From: JAALLB01 sp964502215
Lineage (GTDB): Bacteria; Pseudomonadota; Alphaproteobacteria; Rhizobiales; Rhizobiaceae
Assembly: GCA_964502215.1 (NCBI GenBank)
Contig: CAZCUN010000014.1
Location: 1 to 60,659, forward strand
Direction: 5' to 3'
DNA length: 60,659 nt
Every line of letters begins with the position of its first letter. The stretch's first letter is position 1. Positions 1 through 8,019 of this stretch are shown in pieces. The position numbers and the translations under genes are program-made. The notes under the pieces were generated by a model that did not search any database, was not told the origin of the DNA, and worked only from the letters and a program-made list of their open reading frames with translations.

Positions 1-51
1 CTTCTCATACCCATATTGATAACCCATTTTTGAGTTATCTGGGACAGCCCC
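1..51. mobile_element. Truncated insertion sequence end (terminal inverted repeat at 33-51)
   Basis: Positions 33-51 are the exact reverse complement of 60614-60632. Read outward from the contig (minus strand) the repeat begins GGGGCTGTCCCAGATAACT. The sequence beyond it differs at the two window ends, as expected for the left and right ends of one IS type. The interior (1-32) could encode the first residues of a transposase from an ATG at 27 on the minus strand (MGYQYGYEK), but too little is present to assign a family. The repeat stops four bases from the DM13 gene stop codon. Confidence 0.7.
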
Positions 52-55
52 AAAA

Positions 56-466
56 CTATTTAAGAGATGCAACTGCCAAAATCACAGTAAATTTCTCACA
101 ATAAATGTAAAGTTCGCTGTATTTGTCAGTATCAATGCCAGAAGGAACATCAAAAGTTGCAGCGCCTTTTTTGACTGTCAACTTATTATGGATTTTAGAA
201 CCTTTAGCGTACTTCTCACCATTGCCGAAACCAATTTTGATGTCTGGTGGATTTTTGTTTTCTGGATCAAATAAGTAATTATCTTTTAAAATAACTTGGG
301 TTTTCCCACCTTCTTTTTTAACTTTCACAGTACCAGCAGCTGTATAGCCTTGGCGACCAGAGAAAGTACCTTTACGGCCTGAACCAGCAAGAACTGATGT
401 TGCACCTAATGTAGCACTAGCAGCAGCCATAGTAAGCCCAGCGAATTGGCGACGTGTAAGATTCAT
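56..466 (-). CDS. Tat-exported DM13-domain protein
   Basis: A 136-residue protein. The N-terminus has a twin-arginine motif (TRRQFAG), a hydrophobic stretch and an Ala-x-Ala-like site near residue 27, so export by Tat is likely. The remainder (about 38-134) matches the DM13 domain pattern: a GTV start, a central F/L-rich strand, a Tyr/Lys-rich turn and a terminal YCEKFTV segment with the single conserved cysteine. DM13 domains are proposed to take part in electron transfer or adhesion; the substrate is unknown. It is divergent from the YHS-domain gene. The TAG stop is only four bases from an IS terminal repeat, so the insertion just missed the coding region or slightly altered its end. Domain call fairly firm, function unknown. 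Confidence 0.75.
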   Translation of the reverse strand: MNLTRRQFAGLTMAAASATLGATSVLAGSGRKGTFSGRQGYTAAGTVKVKKEGGKTQVILKDNYLFDPENKNPPDIKIGFGNGEKYAKGSKIHNKLTVKKGAATFDVPSGIDTDKYSELYIYCEKFTVILAVASLK

Positions 467-1011
467 TAATATTTCCTTATTAGTAGATTTTGTGGCACAT
501 CTCTATCTCGTTACTGAGGTAATATTCCATAGCACACATCATCACAAAAGTTCACATTCAATTGATTAGTTCATAAATTTAGATTTGGTGAATGATAATT
601 TTGGTGAATGATAATTAAGCGATAAAACCGAAGTTATTTTCAACATTTATAAAATCAAGTCTGTACGACAGAAAATACTCACGAATCCTAGATTCTAGTT
701 CGAAGTGCACCAATTGATTTTTGTCTGACTTCGTTTGGTGTTCTGTATTCGAGGCATTTACGGGGTCAATTATTGATGGCGTTTACGGCTTTTCCAAGCT
801 TGCTTTTGTGCTAAGTATTTCACATGCCAATGCTTATGATGGCAGTCATTCACTAAACTGTACTGAATTTTTACAAAAATAAAATGAATAATATTCAAAC
901 TTCAAAAATGGTATTTCACGTAAATGTCATATTATATGCTTAGATGTTCAGGTGTTATTCAGGTAATTATTGGCTATATTTACGCAAAGAATTTAGCTCG
1001 GAGAAAATTCC
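467..1011. other. Divergent intergenic region between DM13 and YHS genes
   Basis: This 545-bp stretch separates two divergent genes and must hold both promoters. It contains an exact tandem 16-mer at 585-616, a pair of loosely similar GGC(A/G)TTTACGG motifs around 751-790, and AT-rich sequence upstream of the YHS gene. A 53-codon frame (721-882, TTG start) is open but has no ribosome binding site or recognisable product. No RNA gene was recognised. Confidence 0.5.
585..616. repeat. Exact tandem duplication of a 16-mer
   Basis: The sequence TTGGTGAATGATAATT occurs twice head-to-tail (585-600 and 601-616) with no mismatch. It lies about 120 bp upstream of the DM13 start and about 400 bp upstream of the YHS start. 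It could be a duplicated operator or replication slippage; the sequence alone does not decide. Confidence 0.85.
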
Positions 1012-1473
1012 ATGTCACTTTCACGTCGAAGTTTAATTGCAGGTAGTTTTGCATTTGTCGCAACAACGGCATTCTCATCAACAGCAGTCTTTGCAAGAAA
1101 AGTATTCTCTTCACGAGGCGTTGCTATTCGCGGGTTTGATACGGTTGCCTACTTCACGGCAAGTAAGCCTGTTAAAGGAAAACCTAGTTTAAAAACTAAA
1201 TGGAATGGCTCAACTTGGCAGTTTTCATCACAAGCAAACCTAGACAAGTTTAAAGCAAACCCTGCAAAATATGCACCAGCCTATGGTGGTTATTGCGCAT
1301 GGGCAATGTCGCAGGGGCGTGTCGCATCAACCATTCCGCAAGCTTGGGATATTAAAGGCGGTCGCCTATATTTAAACTACGATTTGAGCATACGCAGAAA
1401 ATGGCGCACGAACATTCCAAAGCACATCAAATTAGCCAATGCCAGATGGCCACGCGTTCGTAAAACGCTATAA
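1012..1473 (+). CDS. Tat-exported YHS-domain protein
   Basis: A 153-residue protein with a Tat-like signal (SRRSLIAGSF, then a hydrophobic run and a cleavage site near residue 28). The mature part (about 30-150) fits the family annotated as YHS-domain (seleno)protein: GFDTVAYF near the start, W/F-rich core, then GGYCAWAM and LYLNYD. The position that is sometimes selenocysteine in this family is an ordinary TGC cysteine here. YHS domains are often metal-linked; the role of this stand-alone exported form is not established. An SD-like GGAG lies about 9 bases before the ATG. A clear terminator follows. Confidence 0.8.
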   Translation: MSLSRRSLIAGSFAFVATTAFSSTAVFARKVFSSRGVAIRGFDTVAYFTASKPVKGKPSLKTKWNGSTWQFSSQANLDKFKANPAKYAPAYGGYCAWAMSQGRVASTIPQAWDIKGGRLYLNYDLSIRRKWRTNIPKHIKLANARWPRVRKTL

Positions 1474-1499
1474 TTTATTCAGATTATACTGCGATTTAA

Positions 1500-1523
1500 G
1501 GCATCCCTTTGGATGCCTTTTTT
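1500..1523 (+). terminator. Rho-independent terminator after the YHS gene
   Basis: A perfect 7-bp stem GGCATCC/GGATGCC with a 4-base loop (1500-1517) is followed by six T residues. It lies between the convergent YHS and RidA genes and ends transcription from the left. Confidence 0.85.
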
Positions 1524-1525
1524 GT

Positions 1526-1909
1526 TTATGCCTCACCCAAACAAGCCTGCACAACAATCTCAATGCGCATGCCTGGGCGTAAAAGCTCTTTTACGACGAC
1601 CGTTGCGCGGTTGGGGTAGGGCTCGGAGAAATATTCCTTATAAACTGCATTCATAGCTAGTGCATCGCTTGCTTCGATAATGAACATCTGAAGCTGCGCC
1701 ACATCTGCCAAAGAACCTCCAGCAGCTTCCATGGCTTTCTTGAGTTGAGAGAACACACTATGGGCTTGTTTGGTCATATCGCCGTCTACTTTAACTTCGA
1801 GCGAAAGCGGGTCACGCGGTATTTGTACTGAAAATACCCTGTCTTTAGATTTTACGGTGTTAGAAGCTAATCCACCTTTAGGCATTCCCCAATCAACAAC
1901 ATTAAACAT
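1526..1909 (-). CDS. RidA/YjgF/UK114 family protein
   Basis: A 127-residue protein covering the whole RidA fold. Family members form trimers with active sites between subunits and hydrolyse reactive enamine/imine intermediates from PLP enzymes. The C-terminal part carries the expected NRATVVVKELL...RIEIVVQA stretch, including the arginine that binds the substrate carboxylate. The N-terminal part is more divergent than in canonical RidA, so this may be a paralogue subgroup rather than the housekeeping deaminase. It is monocistronic, convergent with the YHS gene. Confidence 0.8.
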   Translation of the reverse strand: MFNVVDWGMPKGGLASNTVKSKDRVFSVQIPRDPLSLEVKVDGDMTKQAHSVFSQLKKAMEAAGGSLADVAQLQMFIIEASDALAMNAVYKEYFSEPYPNRATVVVKELLRPGMRIEIVVQACLGEA

Positions 1910-2002
1910 ATTAATTTCCTGTATTTAAGTTTTTCTCTAGCTACAGGAAGATGACAAGCCTTTGCAACTCTAATATGTTGTAAACAAATAGGGATAACAA
2001 AC

Positions 2003-2977
2003 ATGAAAACTGCACTCTACACGCGTAACGGTTCAGCAGATGCCGTTCTTGAACTTCGTGACAAACCAAAACCAATGCCGCAAGCAGGTGAAGTTTTAGT
2101 GAAGCTAGCAACGTCTGGCGTCAATCCATCAGATGTGAAGTCTAGAGCAGGGCGTCCATTAGCAGGTGATTATGTTATCCCGCATAGCGATGGTGCTGGT
2201 GTCATTGAAGCTGTAGGTGAGAGCGTAGATCAATCTCGTGTGGGTGAACGTGTTTGGATTTGGAATGGCCAATGGCAACGACAAGATGGAACAGCGGCTG
2301 AATATATTGCAGTGGCTGAAATTCAAGCTGTTAAACTGGATGATGATATACCATTCGAAACTGCCGCATGTTTTGGTATTCCAGGGCTAACTGCTGCACA
2401 TGGCGTTAATTTACTAGAGCAAACCACAAGCGAGACAGTGCTTATAACAGGTGCGGCATCTTCTGTTGGGCATTATCTAACCCAAATGGCAACGCTTATG
2501 GGACGTAAGGTGATTGGGACGGCATCTAAAACCAAACACTCAATTGTAATGGAAGCTGGTGCAGTTGCCTGTATCGATTACCAAAGCCAAGATGTGAGTG
2601 AGGAAGTTTTAAAACTTACGAACGGAGCAGGTCTTGGGGCAGTCATTGATATGGACTTTTCTTCAACTTCAAGATTAGTTTCATCTAGTGCATTACAACC
2701 ATCAGCCAGTATTTTCTGTTATGGTTCAAATGATATGGGGGACATCCCAGTTGCTTTTCGTGATTTGCTCTTCAAACAATTACAGCTTCAGTTTTTCCTA
2801 GTTTATTCCCTTGATGAAGCAGAACGCCTAGCAGCGATAGACCGTCTAAATTGGTTTATGCGCTCAGGCCATGCGAATACACGCATTGCACATGTTTTGC
2901 CATTGGAAGAAATTGTACAAGCGCATCAATTAGTTGAAAGCGGCAAAGCCAACGGAAATGTGGTTTTAAGCCTCTAA
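2003..2977 (+). CDS. Zinc-free NADPH:quinone reductase-like (MDR superfamily)
   Basis: A 324-residue medium-chain dehydrogenase/reductase. The N-terminal GroES-like domain includes SGVNPSDVKSRAG and the GDGAG-like region. The Rossmann domain starts near residue 150 with TGAASSVGHY, a variant of the usual GAAGGVG nucleotide-binding motif. The catalytic- and structural-zinc cysteines of alcohol dehydrogenases are missing, which fits the quinone oxidoreductase branch. Likely cytosolic NADPH-dependent reduction of quinones or enones; the substrate cannot be told from sequence. The next gene starts 38 bp downstream on the same strand. Confidence 0.85.
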   Translation: MKTALYTRNGSADAVLELRDKPKPMPQAGEVLVKLATSGVNPSDVKSRAGRPLAGDYVIPHSDGAGVIEAVGESVDQSRVGERVWIWNGQWQRQDGTAAEYIAVAEIQAVKLDDDIPFETAACFGIPGLTAAHGVNLLEQTTSETVLITGAASSVGHYLTQMATLMGRKVIGTASKTKHSIVMEAGAVACIDYQSQDVSEEVLKLTNGAGLGAVIDMDFSSTSRLVSSSALQPSASIFCYGSNDMGDIPVAFRDLLFKQLQLQFFLVYSLDEAERLAAIDRLNWFMRSGHANTRIAHVLPLEEIVQAHQLVESGKANGNVVLSL

Positions 2978-3015
2978 AGCTTGCCTTTCATACAACAATC
3001 AGGCATCCAATACTC

Positions 3016-3876
3016 ATGAAAAAATCTCCTGTTAAAAATCTCGATCACGTCGTTCTGCCTGTTCCAAGTTTGGAAATCACGCGCGAACGCTTTACACAAC
3101 TTGGCTTTACTGTTGCGCCTGATGCGCGTCATTCCTTTGGCTCTGAAAATGCCTGCGTCTTCTTTAAAAATGGTACGTTCATAGAACCGCTTGCAATCGG
3201 CCACCGTGAAACAGTGGAAGCTGCTATCGTAAAAGGCAATGGCTTTCTGGGTCGTGATATGGGGTATCGATTTAGAAACGGTGAAGATGGTTTCTCATGC
3301 GTAGTTTTTGGTGATGAAGATCCAAGAGCAACGCGTAAAGCGTTTCAAAAAGCAGGCTACCGAACTGGCAAGATTGTTGTTGTTAAGCGCCCAGGTGTTA
3401 AGGTGCATATTGCCTTGGCAATGGATGAACGTGCGCCTGATTGCACATTCTTTATGTGTGAGCGAGCCGATGGGCCGCCAAAGTTTCCTACTGAAATGAC
3501 AGACCATGCAAACGGTGCGCTCGGCATCAACCGCGTAACCTTGCACGAGCATCTGCCAGAAGACTTCCAATACTACATGCAAACTGTAACTGAGCAGCGC
3601 GAAGTGCGTTCGCATTCATTTGGTATGGATATGGAACTACCAAACGCAACGCTTACAACGCTAAATGATGATGGCATGAAGGCTTTTTACGGCTCAAAGA
3701 ATGCACCAGAAGGCAGAGGTCTGCGCGCGATGGCTTTCGATGTTACGGTACAAAGCCTTGATAATACAAAGAAAGTTCTGAAAAAGAATAGCATTGAAGC
3801 GCAAATGATTGGCGCAAGATTGGTTGTTGAACCAGCAAGTGGCCAAGGCGCTATTTTAGCGTTTGTGGAGGCTTAG
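3016..3876 (+). CDS. VOC-family (glyoxalase-like) protein
   Basis: A 286-residue protein beginning with LDHVVLPVPSLE, the first beta-alpha unit of a vicinal oxygen chelate fold, followed by a second module from about residue 165 (GINRVTLHE). It resembles the Glyoxalase_3 type found in many alphaproteobacteria. Metal and substrate are unknown. It ends 5 bp before kdsA with a short AGGA site between them, so the two are probably co-transcribed. Confidence 0.75.
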   Translation: MKKSPVKNLDHVVLPVPSLEITRERFTQLGFTVAPDARHSFGSENACVFFKNGTFIEPLAIGHRETVEAAIVKGNGFLGRDMGYRFRNGEDGFSCVVFGDEDPRATRKAFQKAGYRTGKIVVVKRPGVKVHIALAMDERAPDCTFFMCERADGPPKFPTEMTDHANGALGINRVTLHEHLPEDFQYYMQTVTEQREVRSHSFGMDMELPNATLTTLNDDGMKAFYGSKNAPEGRGLRAMAFDVTVQSLDNTKKVLKKNSIEAQMIGARLVVEPASGQGAILAFVEA

Positions 3877-3881
3877 GATTA

Positions 3882-4730
3882 ATGCAACAGATTGCTTTAA
3901 AAGATTTTGAGATCGCTAATGACAAGCCGATGGTTTTGTTTGGTGGTATTAATGTCATCGAGTCACGTGATCTCGCCATGCAAGCAGCAGAGCATTATAA
4001 AAATGTTACGGACAAGATTGGCATACCTTATGTCTTTAAGGCGTCTTTTGATAAAGCAAATCGTTCGTCGATTAATTCATTCAGAGGCCCAGGCCTTGAT
4101 GAAGGCTTGAAAATACTTGAAGAGGTTAAATCTACTTTCGATGTGCCGCTTATTTCAGATGTTCATACACCGGAACAAGCCAAACCAGCTGCTGATGTAA
4201 TAGACATTATTCAACTTCCAGCATTTCTTGCGCGTCAAACTGATCTCGTAAGTGCAATGGCAAAAACTGGGTCTATTATTAATATCAAAAAGCCACAGTT
4301 CCTTAGCCCACATCAGATGCATAATATAGTCAATAAATTTCATGAAAATGGCAATGAGAAAATTATACTATGCGAGCGCGGCTCTAACTTTGGTTATGAT
4401 AACTTAGTTGTCGATATGCTTGGCTTTAGTGTCATGAAAGAAATGTGTGATAATGCACCCATTATATTTGATGTAACGCATGCACTGCAAATGCGTGATG
4501 CGGGCTCTGCTGCATCGGGGGGAAGACGCGGACAAGTTGCAGAACTTGCGCGTTCTGGAATGGCTATAGGCCTAGCTGGTTTGTTCTTAGAGGCTCATCC
4601 AAATCCTGATGAAGCAAAATGTGATGGGCCAAGCGCCTTACCATTGCACATGTTAGAAGCATTTATCACTCAGGTTAAGACAATAGATGATACAGTTAAA
4701 TCAATGTCACCAATACAAGGGCTTGAATAA
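3882..4730 (+). CDS. kdsA: 3-deoxy-8-phosphooctulonate (KDO-8-P) synthase
   Basis: A 282-residue TIM-barrel enzyme that condenses phosphoenolpyruvate with D-arabinose 5-phosphate to KDO-8-phosphate, an early step of lipopolysaccharide inner-core synthesis. Signature blocks seen: LFGGINVIESRD (19-30), KASFDKANRSS, ISDVH, QLPAFLARQTDL and DVTHALQ. The residue in the metal-site position is Asn24, not Cys, placing it with the metal-independent class as in E. coli. In many Rhizobiales kdsA lies between pyrG and eno; here pyrG is absent and the VOC gene precedes it. Confidence 0.96.
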   Translation: MQQIALKDFEIANDKPMVLFGGINVIESRDLAMQAAEHYKNVTDKIGIPYVFKASFDKANRSSINSFRGPGLDEGLKILEEVKSTFDVPLISDVHTPEQAKPAADVIDIIQLPAFLARQTDLVSAMAKTGSIINIKKPQFLSPHQMHNIVNKFHENGNEKIILCERGSNFGYDNLVVDMLGFSVMKEMCDNAPIIFDVTHALQMRDAGSAASGGRRGQVAELARSGMAIGLAGLFLEAHPNPDEAKCDGPSALPLHMLEAFITQVKTIDDTVKSMSPIQGLE

Positions 4731-4797
4731 CATTTTATACTTTAAGTAGAAGTGACACTACTGCACCGCCATATGTTGTAAAATAAAGGAAAACGCC

Positions 4798-5154
4798 ATG
4801 ACAGATAAAGAACAAATTCTTCAAGCATTAGAACTTTATCTGGAAAGCGGACGGCAGGCGAATTCTGAAATTATGAAGCCTATTGCCCATGCCGATGCAA
4901 CCATGTATTGGGCGGAAGGCGGCAAGATTATTGGCGGGGGAATTCAAGAACTCTTTGACCGCATTGATGGACGTGATCCATCTCCAAATGTGAGCCATGA
5001 AATTCACGCTTTAGATATCAGTCACACCACGGCAACGGTTCGGGTCGAACTTGATAATTGGGGTGGCAAAAAGTTTTCTGATCAACTTTCTTTCATCAAG
5101 GAAGCCGATGGCTGGAAACTCATCCATAAAATTTTTTATCATCACAAAGGATAA
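4798..5154 (+). CDS. NTF2-like (SnoaL/lumazine-binding-like) protein
   Basis: A 118-residue protein with the alpha + beta-cone pattern of NTF2-like domains: an N-terminal helix (ILQALELYLESG), a YWAEGGKIIGG strand-turn, and C-terminal strands ending DGWKLIHKIFYHH. Many such proteins are small enzymes or ligand binders; there is no clear catalytic signature here. A strong AAGGA site precedes the ATG. The zinc-finger-like gene follows 5 bp downstream. A similar gene near kdsA is common in Rhizobiales. Confidence 0.75.
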   Translation: MTDKEQILQALELYLESGRQANSEIMKPIAHADATMYWAEGGKIIGGGIQELFDRIDGRDPSPNVSHEIHALDISHTTATVRVELDNWGGKKFSDQLSFIKEADGWKLIHKIFYHHKG

Positions 5155-5159
5155 AACAC

Positions 5160-5351
5160 ATGAAATTACTTGCTTGCGATATTTGTAATGAGGCGTTTCC
5201 TGCCGAAACATTTGAAGATTGGCTACAACTGATGATGCCACATTACAAGGAAGTCCATGCCGATATTATGGAAGCCAATAAAGACAATTCCAAAGAGAAC
5301 CAAGAAGAATGGATGGCAAAAAACCGCGCTAGATTTGAAGCTGCCAGTTAA
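5160..5351 (+). CDS. Small CxxC/HxxxxH protein, possible zinc binder
   Basis: A 63-residue protein preceded by a good AAGGA ribosome binding site. It contains C6-x2-C9 followed 18 residues later by H28-x4-H33, a spacing compatible with a single C2H2-type zinc site. The C-terminus is a charged helix rich in Glu, Asn and Lys. It resembles DUF1059-type small proteins in having cysteines followed by an HxxEVH segment, but this is a resemblance, not an assignment. Co-directional with the NTF2-like gene upstream and plsC downstream. Function unknown. Confidence 0.6.
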   Translation: MKLLACDICNEAFPAETFEDWLQLMMPHYKEVHADIMEANKDNSKENQEEWMAKNRARFEAAS

Positions 5352-5377
5352 GAAATCAATATTTTGGGGGCATTACT

Positions 5378-6127
5378 TTGAGAATACTTTTATTTCGCAT
5401 AGCCTATTTACTTACTTCAATTTTTGTTGGGATTTTATCCTTACCCCTTTTGCTTTGGCCGAATAGGTCGCCTCTAATGGCATGGCTGAGGTTATACTCG
5501 CGTTTTATGATCTTCTGGATGCACAAAATTATTGGCATTAAACTGGAGGTTAGGGGAAAGCACTTTGTGCCAGATGGCGCATGCATCATCGCTGCTAAGC
5601 ATCAAAGCTGGGGAGATGGTTTTTCAATGTTCTCGCAATTTCATGATCTTGCTTTTGTTGCTGGTGATCATTTAGAAAAAATTCCCTTTGTTGGTTGGAT
5701 ACTAAAAAAGATGGATGCAGTCGTGGTGGCTCAATGTGGAGGCGCAGAATCACGGCAACAAATGATGGACAAAGAGATGGCGAGAGCGCGAGAAAATGCG
5801 CGTCGTATTTTCATTTACCCTGAGGGTCGCCTTGTCGAAGTTGGATATTATGCACCTTATAAGAAAGGTGTTTATCATATGTATGAGTCGTTTAATTGCC
5901 CAGTTGTGCCAGTATCAACTAACCTTGGGTTATTCTGGCCTAAGAGCGAGTGGGACATGAAGCCTGGTACGGCTGTGCTTGAATTTCATGAACCTATTCC
6001 ACCAGGTTTAACAAAAGCTGATTTCATGCATCGCCTTGAAGAGACCATAGAAAATGGCTCTATTGCGCTTCTGCCTGAAGGGTTTGAACTGCCTAAAGAA
6101 CGCAAAATTATTGTTGATGGAAAGTAA
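5378..6127 (+). CDS. plsC: 1-acyl-sn-glycerol-3-phosphate acyltransferase (PlsC-like)
   Basis: A 249-residue membrane-associated acyltransferase that would convert lysophosphatidic acid to phosphatidic acid. An N-terminal hydrophobic segment (about 5-27) is followed by the catalytic HX4D motif H75-QSWG-D80 and the acyl-acceptor motif YPEGR (about 147-151). Translation starts at TTG with a GGGGG tract about 6 bases upstream; no ATG is available in the right place. The symbol is by family; a second plsC elsewhere cannot be excluded. The ClpP-like gene follows after 9 bp. Confidence 0.88.
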   Translation: MRILLFRIAYLLTSIFVGILSLPLLLWPNRSPLMAWLRLYSRFMIFWMHKIIGIKLEVRGKHFVPDGACIIAAKHQSWGDGFSMFSQFHDLAFVAGDHLEKIPFVGWILKKMDAVVVAQCGGAESRQQMMDKEMARARENARRIFIYPEGRLVEVGYYAPYKKGVYHMYESFNCPVVPVSTNLGLFWPKSEWDMKPGTAVLEFHEPIPPGLTKADFMHRLEETIENGSIALLPEGFELPKERKIIVDGK

Positions 6128-6136
6128 GCTTGGAAT

Positions 6137-6775
6137 ATGCCCATAAAAGCCAACCAAATAGCACTTCTTGTTTTGTGCGGCATTGCTGGCATTCTCTATT
6201 GGCAGAATTACCAAAAAACATTTGGTGACAAAGGTAGATTGAAAGTCACGCATAATAGTGATTCGGTAGTGCTTTCTTGGCACACGGATATTGATGTGCC
6301 GATGGCAAAGCGTTTTGAAGAGGCTTATGCAGAATGGCGTGATAAAACTGATAAATTTATTATAAATCTTGATAGTAGAGGCGGCAGTCTGCGTGAAGGA
6401 CGTTTGGTGATTGAACTCATTGAGCGCATGAAGCGGACGAAAAAAGTAGAGACAACCGTTGGAACACAAGCACAATGTCTCTCAATGTGTGTTCCTATCT
6501 ATTTGCGTGGAGAAGAACGAAGTGCTGCTAACAATTCGATTTGGATGTTCCACGAACCAACGGCATATGACTACATTACAGGTGAAGCATCTGATGAAAA
6601 TCAGGCAGATCGTAGAGCAGCAGGTGAGCGCTTTTTTAACAAATATTTCGTCAATTCTGAAATGGATATTAACTGGCGAAATAAGCTTCAAAAAGATTGG
6701 ATTGGCAAAGACCTGTGGTTTTCTGGACAACAGTTAAAAGATCAAGATTCAAATATTATTTTGAAGCTCCACTAA
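6137..6775 (+). CDS. Membrane-anchored ClpP-fold (COG3904-type) protein
   Basis: A 212-residue protein with one N-terminal transmembrane segment (about 7-23) and an extracytoplasmic ClpP/crotonase-like domain. The sequence keeps a ClpP-style NLDSRGGSL turn (77-84), a serine in CLSMC (Ser116, flanked by Cys114 and Cys118) and a histidine in WMFHEP (His139). These align by position with the ClpP nucleophile Ser and catalytic His. Proteins of this type are usually annotated as predicted periplasmic proteins; protease activity is unproven. It is 9 bp from plsC, suggesting a shared transcript and possibly an envelope role. Confidence 0.7.
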   Translation: MPIKANQIALLVLCGIAGILYWQNYQKTFGDKGRLKVTHNSDSVVLSWHTDIDVPMAKRFEEAYAEWRDKTDKFIINLDSRGGSLREGRLVIELIERMKRTKKVETTVGTQAQCLSMCVPIYLRGEERSAANNSIWMFHEPTAYDYITGEASDENQADRRAAGERFFNKYFVNSEMDINWRNKLQKDWIGKDLWFSGQQLKDQDSNIILKLH

Positions 6776-6881
6776 ACTCCTAAAAGTCTAAACATCACCT
6801 AACTGTGAGGCCAATTGTATTTGTCATTTAGGCCGAATGCGCCATTTATTTCTATGAGTTTATCATAAAAGGAGTATATAG

Positions 6882-7862
6882 ATGAGTGATTTAATCAAAA
6901 AAGATTTTTCAAGAAGAGAGTTTGTTGCTTCGGCTGCGGGTGTTTCTGCACTAGGCCTAACTAGTTCTTTGTCATTTCTGCCAACTGCAATGGCCGCAAG
7001 CGTTCGTGATAAAGGATACTATAGCTACAAAGTAGGTTCGGATATTGAAGTAATCTCGATCTATGATGGCGTTTGGAAGAAGCCACATGATGAAGGATTT
7101 ATTCCTGGTGTTTCGATTGAAGAAACAAAAGCTGCTCTGCGTAAAGGTGGCATTGATGATGCCGCTGTTCCTATTGAATTTGCATATACGATTATTAAAA
7201 CTGGTGGCAAAACAGTTCTGATTGATGCAGGTACTGGCGGGCAACTTGCACCATCTGCTGGGCTTGGCTCAACAGGCATGGCAAATGCTGGTATCAAACC
7301 AGAAGATATTGATACGGTTATCGTATCGCATTTTCACCCCGATCACATTTTTGGTCTAATGGCAAAAGATACAAATGCGCAAGTTTTCCCGAACGCAGAA
7401 GTCATGCTGGGTGAGACAGAATATAAGTTCTGGACTGACGATGGTTTAATTGAAAAATTACCAGAACGCAGAAGAGGTTTGGCAAAGCGTATTCTATCAA
7501 CTTTCCCAACATGGAAAAACGTAACGCTTTATCAAGGTGATAAAGAACTTGTGCCGGGCATTCGCTCAGTTGATACGTTCGGTCACACACCTGGACACAC
7601 TGCTTTCCATCTTTCATCAGGCAATGATGAGGCAATGCTTTTAGGCGATATGTTAAACTTGCCTGCGCTCTTCTTGGCAAACCTTGATTGGCAGTTGGTT
7701 TTTGATTCTGACAAAGATCAAGCAACCAAGGCGCGCAAGGCAATGGTTCAACGCGCATTGGCTGATAATATGACGATTGCAGGATATCACTTTGGTTTCC
7801 CGAACTCAGGAAAAATCAAAAAAGATGGCGATAGCCATGTGTTTGTGCCTACAAGCGCATAA
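6882..7862 (+). CDS. Tat-exported MBL-fold hydrolase (methyl parathion hydrolase-like)
   Basis: A 326-residue protein with a Tat signal (SRREFVASAAG and a hydrophobic run, cleavage near residue 39). The metallo-beta-lactamase core carries H150-x-H152-x-D154-H155, a further metal histidine in GHTPGHT (His239), an Asp in LLGDM, and a final histidine in GYHFGFP. Overall it resembles the exported MPH/OPHC2-like group of lactonase/phosphotriesterase-type hydrolases. The substrate cannot be predicted. AAAGGAG lies about 8 bases before the ATG. A terminator follows, so it is probably a single-gene unit. Confidence 0.85.
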   Translation: MSDLIKKDFSRREFVASAAGVSALGLTSSLSFLPTAMAASVRDKGYYSYKVGSDIEVISIYDGVWKKPHDEGFIPGVSIEETKAALRKGGIDDAAVPIEFAYTIIKTGGKTVLIDAGTGGQLAPSAGLGSTGMANAGIKPEDIDTVIVSHFHPDHIFGLMAKDTNAQVFPNAEVMLGETEYKFWTDDGLIEKLPERRRGLAKRILSTFPTWKNVTLYQGDKELVPGIRSVDTFGHTPGHTAFHLSSGNDEAMLLGDMLNLPALFLANLDWQLVFDSDKDQATKARKAMVQRALADNMTIAGYHFGFPNSGKIKKDGDSHVFVPTSA

Positions 7863-7887
7863 TTTAAAACAACTTAATTAGAATAGT

Positions 7888-7918
7888 AAAACCCGCTTTC
7901 TATAAAGGCGGGTTTTAT
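7888..7918 (+). terminator. Terminator after the MBL-fold hydrolase
   Basis: A 9-bp stem AAAACCCGC/GCGGGTTTT (7888-7896 with 7908-7916) with an 11-base loop ends in T-rich sequence. It separates the hydrolase from eno. Confidence 0.85.
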
Positions 7919-8019
7919 TTGCGGGCATATTGGAGATTTAATATGCTTCGCATCTTGATATCCACATGCCAAAGCGGGTAGGTAGTGCTAAACGTTCTCT
8001 CCACCCAAGGATACTTTTT

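Noticed and set aside
721..882. 53-codon open frame with TTG start in the DM13/YHS intergenic region
   Set aside because: No ribosome binding site, no recognisable domain, and chance frames of this size are frequent.
1012..1473. Possible selenoprotein, since this YHS family includes selenocysteine members
   Set aside because: The relevant position is a TGC cysteine codon and there is no in-frame TGA.
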